Assembly (NCBI GenBank): GCA_027485535.1
Contig: JAIXQV010000131.1
Coordinates: 1 to 8,015 of the forward strand
DNA: 8,015 nt
Direction of reading: 5' to 3'
From: Oxalobacteraceae bacterium
Lineage (GTDB): Bacteria > Pseudomonadota > Gammaproteobacteria > Burkholderiales > Burkholderiaceae_D
Under the pieces are notes generated by a model. It searched no databases, was not told where the DNA came from, and was given only the letters and a program-made list of their open reading frames with translations. Shown here piece by piece: positions 1 through 5,058 of this stretch. A program made the position numbers and the translations under genes. Numbering within the stretch: position 1 is the first letter of the stretch; every line of letters starts with the position of its first letter.

Positions 1-48
1 GATTAGTCGCTGGTTGCGACTACCGAAAATCTTGGTGAGTAGGGACAT
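1..48 (-). CDS. secA: SecA preprotein translocase ATPase, N-terminal fragment (runs off left edge)
   Basis: Only the first 16 codons are in the window, read leftward from the ATG at 48..46: M-S-L-L-T-K-I-F-G-S-R-N-Q-R-L-I. The block LLTKIFGSRNQR closely matches the SecA N-terminus (E. coli has LLTKVFGSRNDR). SecA is the cytoplasmic ATPase that drives unfolded preproteins through SecYEG, and its extreme N-terminus helps it bind membrane. The frame stays open upstream as far as a stop near 109..111, but this ATG fits the family start and no other ATG precedes it. No clear Shine-Dalgarno is present: the leader before the ATG is T-rich and then reads CTACCCTCGGC. The gene diverges from dciA, and secA next to the lpxC/dciA end of the dcw cluster is a known proteobacterial arrangement. 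Identity rests on a short but distinctive stretch. Confidence 0.92.
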   Translation of the reverse strand, partial: MSLLTKIFGSRNQRLI

Positions 49-105
49 GCCGAGGGTAGAAAAAATCAGGACCGCGCGCCTTTGCTGGCGCAAGTCGAAG
101 CTGCG

Positions 106-114
106 ATTTTAGCA
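106..114 (-). promoter_or_regulatory. Putative extended -10 promoter for secA
   Basis: On the minus strand this reads TGC-TAAAAT, an extended -10 (TGn) joined to a hexamer matching TATAAT at five of six positions. It lies in the divergent secA/dciA spacer, about 57 nt upstream of the secA ATG, which would give a leader of roughly 50 nt. No good -35 hexamer sits 16 to 18 nt upstream; extended -10 promoters often tolerate that. No convincing promoter was seen for dciA on the other strand. This is inferred from motif match only. Confidence 0.45.
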
Positions 115-176
115 TGCAGACCCTTGTTATCCGACTGACATCACTCGTCCGCGAAGGCTTGTGCTAAGGTTGTCAG

Positions 177-662
177 ATGGCTAAATCTGCACCCAATTTC
201 ACGCCGATGCGGCGTACCGAGCCGCGCTCGTCGAGTCGTGAGCTGCTCGAGTATTTACGCTCTGATGACAAACTCGGCAACTTGCTGCCGACCGTGGAGC
301 AGGTGGTTCAGCTGCAGGCCGCCTGCGAACAGCAGCTGCCCAGTCTATTCAGCAGCTGTCAGGTCATGCAGCTGCGCGAGGGCACACTGCATATTTCAGC
401 GCCGAATGCCGCACTGGCGACGCGATTGCGCCAAGTGCTACCGAAGCTGCAACAAGGCCTGCGCGAAAATGGCTGGGGGGTCGAGCAGATTCGTCTCAAG
501 GTGCAGCTGATGCCAACGCAGCCTGCGCCACCGCCGCCATCAGCGCCACGCGTGTTGTCGAGCGGAGCGATCGAGTCCTTCGCGTCACTTGCCAGTCAAA
601 TCGAGGACAGCCCGTTGCGGGATGCGCTGCAAAAACTGCTCAAGCACCAGGGCAAAATCTGA
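177..662 (+). CDS. dciA: DUF721/DciA-like protein, probable replicative helicase loading factor
   Basis: This 161-residue protein has the layout of the DUF721 (DciA) family. A basic, Ser/Arg-rich N-terminus (1-22) is followed by a compact alpha/beta domain (about 23-111) with the family pattern: a helix, then the strand pair VMQLREGTLHIS (63-74), a helix rich in Ala/Leu/Arg (75-97), and a last strand QIRLKVQL. A proline-rich linker (113-124) leads to a C-terminal helix (about 130-157). DciA is the ancestral bacterial loader of the DnaB helicase; in Pseudomonas a dciA gene also lies beside lpxC and secA, which supports the call. The start is fixed by an in-frame stop at 165-167; an AAGG at 166-169 sits 7 nt upstream. 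The stop is one base from the convergent lpxC stop. The family is sequence-diverse, so function is inferred from fold pattern and location. Confidence 0.8.
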   Translation: MAKSAPNFTPMRRTEPRSSSRELLEYLRSDDKLGNLLPTVEQVVQLQAACEQQLPSLFSSCQVMQLREGTLHISAPNAALATRLRQVLPKLQQGLRENGWGVEQIRLKVQLMPTQPAPPPPSAPRVLSSGAIESFASLASQIEDSPLRDALQKLLKHQGKI

Positions 663-663
663 A

Positions 664-1599
664 TTAAACGGGGGCCCACTCTTGCTCGAGCTGCGTCGAG
701 TAAGCCGCTGGCGCGGCAGAGGCTAGAGGGAAAGTCGTGATCTCGTAGGCTTCACTATCGTCGAATAGTGCGCGCAGTAATTTGTTGTTCAGCCCGTGGC
801 CTGACTTGTGCGCGGTATAGCTTGCCAGCAGCGGGTGACCTGCCAAATACAGATCGCCCATGGCGTCGAGTATCTTGTGGCGCACGAACTCATTGCGATA
901 GCGCAGTCCGCCGCTATTGAGAATACGAAATTCATCCATCACGATGGCGTTTTCGAGTGAACCGCCGCGCGCTAATCCCATGCCGCGCAAGGTTTCGACA
1001 TCCTGCATGAAGCCGAAGGTACGTGCGCGCGCGATTTCGCTGATATAAGAGGCGATATCGAGATCGACCTCGGCCGTCTGACCTGAGCCATCGACTGCAG
1101 GGTGATTGAACTCGATAAAAAACTTCAGTCGAAATCCATGCCAAGGCTCAAGCCGCGCCCACTTCTCATGAGCACCTTCACCCTCACGTACCTCGATGGT
1201 TTTTTTAACGCGGATAAAGCGCTTCGCTGCACCAAGCTCCACACAGCCAGCTTGCTGCAACAAGAATACAAATGAGGCTGCCGAACCATCCATGATGGGA
1301 ATTTCTTCGGCATTCAGATCAACCACTAGGTTATCAATACCCAAACCGGCACACGCAGAGAGCAAATGCTCAACGGTCGATACCCGTACGCCATTTTTTT
1401 CAAGTACCGAAGCCATACGCGTATCACCAATGCTGTTGGCCTGGGCGGGAAGTTCAACCACTGGATCGACATCGACACGACGAAATACGATGCCCTGATC
1501 CGGCTCTGCAGGGCGCAGGGTGAGAGTCACGCGCGTACCGCAGTGCAGACCAACGCCTGTGGTCGACACCGTATCGCGAATAGTGCGCTGCTTAATCAT
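664..1599 (-). CDS. lpxC: UDP-3-O-acyl-N-acetylglucosamine deacetylase (lipid A synthesis)
   Basis: LpxC is the cytoplasmic zinc enzyme that removes acetate from UDP-3-O-acyl-GlcNAc, the committed step of lipid A synthesis. The 311-residue product is of usual length (about 305). It opens with the canonical MIKQRTI and has the STVEHLLSA motif (catalytic Glu77, zinc ligand His78), the IPIMDGSA substrate-binding motif (100-107), the HKILDAMGDLYL motif (zinc ligands His241 and Asp245, Lys242), and HKSGHGLNNKLL with catalytic His268. All expected active-site residues are present. The ATG has no recognisable Shine-Dalgarno (GCTGATACCCGC precedes it), but it overlaps the stop of a 23-codon ORF that does have one, suggesting translational coupling. 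It follows the peroxiredoxin gene by 91 nt and ends 1 nt from dciA. In enterobacteria LpxC is controlled mainly by FtsH proteolysis; the C-terminal tail here differs, so that cannot be assumed. Confidence 0.98.
   Translation of the reverse strand: MIKQRTIRDTVSTTGVGLHCGTRVTLTLRPAEPDQGIVFRRVDVDPVVELPAQANSIGDTRMASVLEKNGVRVSTVEHLLSACAGLGIDNLVVDLNAEEIPIMDGSAASFVFLLQQAGCVELGAAKRFIRVKKTIEVREGEGAHEKWARLEPWHGFRLKFFIEFNHPAVDGSGQTAEVDLDIASYISEIARARTFGFMQDVETLRGMGLARGGSLENAIVMDEFRILNSGGLRYRNEFVRHKILDAMGDLYLAGHPLLASYTAHKSGHGLNNKLLRALFDDSEAYEITTFPLASAAPAAYSTQLEQEWAPV
681..704. other. Inverted repeat at the 3' end of lpxC, possible convergent-end hairpin
   Basis: A 9-bp stem (681-689 with 696-704, one G-T pair) encloses a 6-base loop (690-695). 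It sits inside the last codons of lpxC and about 20 bases beyond the dciA stop. Because dciA and lpxC leave no room for a terminator between them, this hairpin could slow or protect transcripts from either side. Neither strand has a T-run directly after the stem, so it is not a standard intrinsic terminator, and it may simply reflect the codons for TQLEQ. Confidence 0.25.
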
Positions 1600-1667
1600 G
1601 CGGGTATCAGCAGCTGAGACTGCAATGTGAACTGAGCGCCAATGGCTTTGCTATTGAAGTCGTTCAT
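1596..1667 (-). CDS. Possible 23-codon leader ORF coupled to lpxC
   Basis: A short ORF starts at ATG 1667..1665, begins MNDFNSK and ends LLIPA, then stops at a TGA (1598..1596) that overlaps the lpxC ATG as ATGA. It has its own Shine-Dalgarno, TGAGG at 1678..1674, with a 6-nt spacer to the ATG, whereas lpxC has none. The arrangement is that of translational coupling: ribosomes ending on the leader ORF could restart on lpxC. The peptide shows no recognisable domain, signal peptide or membrane segment. It may encode nothing useful as a protein and serve only to deliver ribosomes, or it may be chance. Conservation in related genomes is unknown from this sequence. Confidence 0.4.
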   Translation of the reverse strand: MNDFNSKAIGAQFTLQSQLLIPA

Positions 1668-1673
1668 GCGCAG

Positions 1674-1678
1674 CCTCA
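1674..1678 (-). promoter_or_regulatory. Shine-Dalgarno of the lpxC leader ORF
   Basis: TGAGG on the minus strand lies 6 nt before the ATG of the 23-codon leader ORF. It is the only good ribosome-binding site between the peroxiredoxin stop and lpxC, so it may serve lpxC indirectly through coupling. Confidence 0.45.
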
Positions 1679-1690
1679 ACTGCCTTGCGA

Positions 1691-2194
1691 TCACAGTTGG
1701 CCGAGCAGCGTTTCTGCGTTCGACACTTCGAACTTGCCAGCAGCTTCAAGGTTGAGCTGCTTGACTACGCCATCCTTCACGACCATTGAGTAGCGCTGCG
1801 AACGAATACCCATGCCGAAGCCCTTCAGATCAAATTCAAGGCCCAGCGCTTTGGTGAGGTCACCGTTACCGTCGGCCATCATGCGCACGACGCCGGTCGC
1901 GTGTTGATCACGACCCCAAGCACCCATGACGAAAGCATCATTCACCGAGATGCACCAGATTTCATCGACGCCTTTGGCGTGCAGTTCGCTCGCATGTTTG
2001 ACATACCCGGGCACGTGCTGCGCCGAGCAGGTGGGCGTGAATGCACCTGGCAGACCGAAGATCGCGATGGTCTTACCTTTGACGAGCGTGGCGACATCAA
2101 AGGTGTTGGGGCCGAGCGTGCAGCCTTCGGTCTCGGTTTCGATGAATTCAGCTAGCTTGCCGTCCGGCAGACGATCTCCGATTTTGATGCTCAT
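1691..2194 (-). CDS. PRX5-type peroxiredoxin
   Basis: This 167-residue cytoplasmic protein (no signal peptide) is a thioredoxin-fold peroxidase of the Prx5 group, which reduces peroxides and alkyl hydroperoxides using a thiol donor such as glutaredoxin/glutathione or thioredoxin. The active-site motif PGAFTPTC (49-56) gives the PxxxTxxC triad Pro49, Thr53 and peroxidatic Cys56. The expected arginine is in GIRSQRYS (Arg131). Two other cysteines, Cys25 and Cys81, are present; the sequence alone cannot show whether either acts as a resolving cysteine. Length fits the family (about 160-170). The start has a good AAAGGA 5 nt upstream. It lies between ftsZ and lpxC, a position where many Burkholderiales carry such a gene. 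Whether it shares the lpxC transcript is unknown, but the 91-nt gap has no clear terminator. The reductant cannot be told from sequence. Confidence 0.94.
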   Translation of the reverse strand: MSIKIGDRLPDGKLAEFIETETEGCTLGPNTFDVATLVKGKTIAIFGLPGAFTPTCSAQHVPGYVKHASELHAKGVDEIWCISVNDAFVMGAWGRDQHATGVVRMMADGNGDLTKALGLEFDLKGFGMGIRSQRYSMVVKDGVVKQLNLEAAGKFEVSNAETLLGQL

Positions 2195-2199
2195 AGTGG

Positions 2200-2205
2200 T
2201 CCTTT
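2200..2205 (-). promoter_or_regulatory. Shine-Dalgarno of the peroxiredoxin gene
   Basis: AAAGGA on the minus strand, 5 nt before the ATG at 2194..2192. It supports that start. Confidence 0.7.
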
Positions 2206-2232
2206 GGGTAGTGGGAGGTTAAGTTGAACATG

Positions 2233-2260
2233 CTGGATCCCGGCCTTCGCCGGGATGACA
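2233..2260 (+). repeat. REP-like palindromic element, copy 1
   Basis: A 28-base element, CTGGAT...ATGACA, with a perfect 8-bp stem (2237-2244 with 2249-2256) and a CTTC loop. Palindromes of the form CTGGATnCCGGC...GCCGGnATGACA are a common dispersed intergenic type in proteobacteria. A second copy lies in inverted orientation at 2383-2410. It sits in the leader region of the peroxiredoxin gene, 38 nt or more upstream of its start codon. Confidence 0.7.
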
Positions 2261-2313
2261 TTATCGACGGCAGCTGGTGCTAGTGCGTCAAACCTGCGCA
2301 GAGGTGACCGGAT

Positions 2314-2331
2314 AAAAAGCCAACAGGGCTT
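2314..2331 (-). terminator. Weak candidate intrinsic terminator downstream of ftsZ
   Basis: On the minus strand AAGCC, a CTGTT loop and GGCTT form a 5-bp stem running into five T residues (two of them in the stem). It lies about 155 nt after the ftsZ stop, between the two REP-like elements. The stem is short, so termination would be weak. It is the only hairpin-plus-T-run in this spacer in the direction of ftsZ transcription. Confidence 0.3.
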
Positions 2332-2382
2332 ACGGGTAACGCTTGCGCCATTCGAAATTTGCAAATGCATTGGCTATTTGCG

Positions 2383-2410
2383 TGTCATGCCGGCGCAGGC
2401 CGGCATCCAG
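2383..2410 (-). repeat. REP-like palindromic element, copy 2 (inverted to copy 1)
   Basis: Read on the minus strand this is CTGGATGCCGGC-CTGC-GCCGGCATGACA, matching copy 1 at 25 of 28 bases. The stem is 2387-2394 with 2399-2406 (8 bp, perfect). Of the three differences from copy 1, two are a G-C/C-G swap at paired positions, so the stem is kept, and one is in the loop. The pair spans 178 bp with 122 bp between copies, like a REP doublet. Confidence 0.7.
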
Positions 2411-2443
2411 TATCTTCGTATTGACCGATGTCCGACAAGCGGC

Positions 2444-2470
2444 CGGTCAGGGCAAAGTATGCCCTGACCG
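2444..2470 (-). terminator. Perfect 11-bp hairpin just after ftsZ, possible transcript-end structure
   Basis: The arms CGGTCAGGGCA (2444-2454) and TGCCCTGACCG (2460-2470) pair perfectly around a 5-base loop. The structure begins 16 nt after the ftsZ stop codon. It is strong and GC-rich, but on the ftsZ strand it is followed by GCCGCTTGTC, not a T-run, so it is not a textbook intrinsic terminator. It could protect the 3' end of the ftsZ mRNA or act with Rho. The end of the dcw transcript is inferred to be near here. Confidence 0.45.
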
Positions 2471-2486
2471 CCAATTTCTTGCAGGC

Positions 2487-3659
2487 TCAGTCTGCCTGCC
2501 GGCGCAGGAATGCCGGAATGTCGTAAGTCTCAGTCCCGTTGCGCTCCATCGCCCGCACCGTCTCGGAGGCATGCTCGCGCCGCCACACCGCTGGGGTGCG
2601 AATCGGCTCGAACGTCTGGTTCGCGCCAGGTACGGCATCTGATGCCGCAACTGCAGGCGCGGCGTCATAGGTACCGGTGCGCGCAATCGGCGTCGAGACC
2701 AGCTGCGGACGACGTGCCCGACCGAGGCCGGTAGCAACCACCGTGACACGCACTTCGTCACCCATGCCATCGTCATAGGCAATACCTTGGGCGATCGAGG
2801 CATCCGGTGCCGCGAAGGCACGCACGGTTTCCATCACCTGCTTGATCTCTTTACCCTTCAACGACCGGCTTGCGGTCACGTTCACCAGCACACCACGCGC
2901 ACCGGACAGATCAATACCATCCAGCAGCGGCGAGGCGACTGCCTGCTCGGCAGCGATACGCGCACGATCAAGACCAGAAGCCACCGCCGTACCCATCATC
3001 GCCTTGCCCTGCTCAGCCATGATGGTCTTCACATCATTGAAGTCGACGTTGATATGACCCGGCACATTAATGATCTCAGCGATACCCGCTACCGCATTGT
3101 TAAGCACATCATCAGCGTGACCAAGCCACTCGAGCATGCTGTCATCTTCGTAGATCTCTTCCAGCTTTTCATTGAGGATGACGATCAGTGAGTCGACATG
3201 CTTACTGAGTTCTTCCAGACCCTCGTTAGCGATGTCCAGGCATTTCTGACCTTCATGGCTGAATGGCTTGGATACAACTGCTACGGTCAATGCACCGAGT
3301 TGCTTGGCAACTTCAGCCACCACCGGCGCCGCACCCGTACCCGTGCCACCACCCATACCGGCAGCGATGAACACCATATGAGCACCACGCAACGCATCTT
3401 CGATACGGTCGCGCGTCTCTTCAGCCAGTTGACGTCCAACCGCTGGCTTCATACCGGCACCGAGTCCGGACTCGCCAACCTGAATCACGTTATGCGCTTT
3501 GGATTGCGACAAGGCCTGGGCATCCGTATTGGCAACGATGAATTCGACGCCCGACACACCCTTGTTAATCATGTGCTGCACGGCATTGCCGCCAGCACCG
3601 CCGACACCGACCACCTTGATGATCGTTCCTTTCGTGTTTTCCAGCATATCGATTTCCAT
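2487..3659 (-). CDS. ftsZ: Cell division protein FtsZ (tubulin-like GTPase)
   Basis: FtsZ polymerises with GTP into the Z-ring at midcell and recruits the divisome. The 390-residue product has an N-terminal GTP-binding domain with the tubulin signature GGGTGTG (103-109), VVGVGGAGGNAV (16-27) and NTDAQAL (44-50). The T7 synergy loop NVDFND (204-209) supplies Asp206 and Asp209, which complete the GTPase site of the neighbouring subunit. A domain ending near VTVVATGLG (305-313) leads to a variable linker of about 60 residues and the conserved C-terminal peptide DIPAFLRRQAD, which binds FtsA and other partners. The start has a strong AAGGGAG 5 nt upstream; Met5 is a less likely start. It is separated from ftsA by 100 nt containing a long hairpin, and is the last division gene of the cluster. 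No residue appears abnormal. Confidence 0.99.
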   Translation of the reverse strand: MEIDMLENTKGTIIKVVGVGGAGGNAVQHMINKGVSGVEFIVANTDAQALSQSKAHNVIQVGESGLGAGMKPAVGRQLAEETRDRIEDALRGAHMVFIAAGMGGGTGTGAAPVVAEVAKQLGALTVAVVSKPFSHEGQKCLDIANEGLEELSKHVDSLIVILNEKLEEIYEDDSMLEWLGHADDVLNNAVAGIAEIINVPGHINVDFNDVKTIMAEQGKAMMGTAVASGLDRARIAAEQAVASPLLDGIDLSGARGVLVNVTASRSLKGKEIKQVMETVRAFAAPDASIAQGIAYDDGMGDEVRVTVVATGLGRARRPQLVSTPIARTGTYDAAPAVAASDAVPGANQTFEPIRTPAVWRREHASETVRAMERNGTETYDIPAFLRRQAD

Positions 3660-3664
3660 ATTGA

Positions 3665-3671
3665 CTCCCTT
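3665..3671 (-). promoter_or_regulatory. Strong Shine-Dalgarno of ftsZ
   Basis: AAGGGAG on the minus strand, 5 nt before the ATG at 3659..3657. It favours this ATG over the Met codon four codons downstream, and it is among the best ribosome-binding sites in the window, in keeping with the high FtsZ level cells need. Confidence 0.8.
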
Positions 3672-3678
3672 GGGTGAA

Positions 3679-3733
3679 GCAGTTTTCAGTCGTTAGCCAT
3701 CACGCGATGTGACAGCTAGCCACTGACAACTGC
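3679..3733 (-). other. Long near-perfect hairpin in the ftsA-ftsZ spacer (ftsZ mRNA leader)
   Basis: A 55-base symmetrical inverted repeat: arms 3679-3703 and 3709-3733 around the 5-base loop 3704-3708. Of 25 opposed positions, 20 are Watson-Crick, two (3698/3714 and 3699/3713) are G-U pairs in the ftsZ-sense RNA, and three are mismatches (3685/3727, 3691/3721, 3693/3719). On the other strand the two wobble pairs would be A-C mismatches, which favours an RNA role in the ftsZ transcript. The base of the stem ends 7 nt before the ftsZ Shine-Dalgarno. No T-run follows, so it is not an intrinsic terminator. Possible roles are an RNase processing site or a translation control element; none is shown. 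Confidence 0.6.
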
Positions 3734-3759
3734 GGTTAAAACATGAAAAATTTAAAACA

Positions 3760-4992
3760 CTAAAAATTTCCGAGAAACCATTCCTTCATTCGCTGCCATA
3801 CCGCCGTGGCAGAACCACCCTGACGCACGATCACTTGCCCACGCAGATACTGCCGCTTGGCCTCATCCAGCAAACCAAGCACCGTTGAGTAACGCGGACT
3901 CTTCACCACATCCGCCAACTGCCCTTCGTACACAGCAGTACCTACACGCGCCGGCTTAAGAAAAATATCTTCTGCCAGTTCGCACATGCCCGGCATCATG
4001 GCGCTACCGCCCGTGAGCACAACGCCCGATGACAACACCTCTTCAAAACCGGATTCGCGCACGGCCTCGTGCACCAGCGAGAACAACTCCTCAACCCGCG
4101 GCTCAATCACCGCAGCGAGGGCGGCTTTGGATAAGGTACGCGCGCCACGATCGCCCAAGCCGGGCACGTCGAACACATCAGTCGGGTCGGCGAGCAACTG
4201 CTTGGCAATGCCGTAGCGCACCTTGATCTCTTCGGCTTCAGCCGTCGGCGTGCGCAAAGCCATCGCAATATCATTGGTGATTTGATCGCCAGCGATCGGA
4301 AGCACCGCGGTATGACGAATCGCACCTTCGGTGAAGATCGCGATATCGGTCGTACCACCACCAATATCTACCAGTACCACCCCCAGCTCTTTTTCATCAG
4401 CGGTGAGTACCGCATCCGCCGAAGCCATAGGCTGAAGAATCAGATCAGTTACTTCCAAGCCGCAGCGACGCACACACTTGACGATGTTCTGCACGGCAGA
4501 AACTGCGCCCGTCACGATATGCACCTTGACCTCAAGCCGTATGCCGCTCATACCGATCGGCTCGCGCACATCTTCCTGATTGTCGACAATGAACTCTTGC
4601 GGCACGGTGTGCAGCAATTGCTGATCGGTCGGGATATTCACGGCTTTCGCAGTTTCAATCACACGCGCCACATCAGCGGCACTGACTTCCTTGTCTTTGA
4701 TAGCCACCATGCCGCTCGAGTTGAAGCTACGAATATGGCTACCAGCGATACCGGTCCAGACATTCCTCACATGGCAATCCGCCATCAACTCGGCCTCTTC
4801 CAGCGCGCGCTGTATGGACTCGACGGTGGCCTCGATATTCACCACCACGCCTTTTTTCAGGCCTTTGGATTCGCTTTGACCTAGGCCGATGATTTCATGG
4901 CGCCCATTCGGCAGCACCTCGGCAACCACGGCGACCACCTTCGAGGTACCAATGTCGAGTCCGACGATCAGGTTCTTTGCTTCTTTTGTCAT
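3760..4992 (-). CDS. ftsA: Cell division protein FtsA (actin-like membrane anchor of the Z-ring)
   Basis: FtsA is an actin-fold ATP-binding protein that ties FtsZ filaments to the inner membrane and signals to the later divisome. The 410-residue length is normal. Motifs in order are phosphate-1 GLDIGTSKVVAV (11-22), the FtsA-specific 1C subdomain (roughly 85-165), phosphate-2 LVDIGGGTTDIAI (207-219) and the adenosine motif GVVLTGGSAMMPGM (323-336). The C-terminal amphipathic helix AVWQRMKEWFLGNF (397-410) is the membrane-targeting sequence. The start MTKEAKNLIVGLDIG fits family N-termini, but no good Shine-Dalgarno precedes it (CTGAACAACGT), in contrast with ftsZ. That could keep FtsA well below FtsZ, as is usual in bacteria; this is inference. 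It lies 66 nt after ftsQ and 100 nt before ftsZ. Confidence 0.98.
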   Translation of the reverse strand: MTKEAKNLIVGLDIGTSKVVAVVAEVLPNGRHEIIGLGQSESKGLKKGVVVNIEATVESIQRALEEAELMADCHVRNVWTGIAGSHIRSFNSSGMVAIKDKEVSAADVARVIETAKAVNIPTDQQLLHTVPQEFIVDNQEDVREPIGMSGIRLEVKVHIVTGAVSAVQNIVKCVRRCGLEVTDLILQPMASADAVLTADEKELGVVLVDIGGGTTDIAIFTEGAIRHTAVLPIAGDQITNDIAMALRTPTAEAEEIKVRYGIAKQLLADPTDVFDVPGLGDRGARTLSKAALAAVIEPRVEELFSLVHEAVRESGFEEVLSSGVVLTGGSAMMPGMCELAEDIFLKPARVGTAVYEGQLADVVKSPRYSTVLGLLDEAKRQYLRGQVIVRQGGSATAVWQRMKEWFLGNF

Positions 4993-5058
4993 ACGTTGTT
5001 CAGTATTTGTCTCGTTAAGTTGTACAGCGATCGCCTGCTCTGAAACTATCTATCAACT

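Noticed and set aside
76..91. GCGCC/GGCGC hairpin in the secA leader followed some bases later by a T-run, like an attenuator
   Set aside because: The stem is only 5 bp and about 10 bases separate it from the T-run, so it does not fit a terminator or a known secA control element.
2260..2291. Possible promoter for the peroxiredoxin gene: minus-strand TTGACG (2291..2286) and GATAAT (2265..2260)
   Set aside because: Both hexamers are five-of-six matches, but the spacer is 20 nt, longer than usual. The start would fall inside the REP-like element. Too weak to list as a feature.
2357..2381. Palindrome ATTTGCAAAT and the overlapping repeat GCAAAT/ATTTGC between the REP-like copies
   Set aside because: Short and AT-rich; no matching second site, operator spacing or regulator gene nearby supports a binding site.
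3198..3677. A 159-codon plus-strand open frame opposite ftsZ
   Set aside because: It is the antisense shadow of the FtsZ GTPase domain; no ribosome site or protein family was recognised.
4282..4884. A 200-codon open frame on the plus strand opposite ftsA
   Set aside because: It lies wholly antisense to a clearly conserved gene, and its translation has no recognisable domain and is rich in His, Arg and Thr as expected from reading a GC-rich gene backwards.
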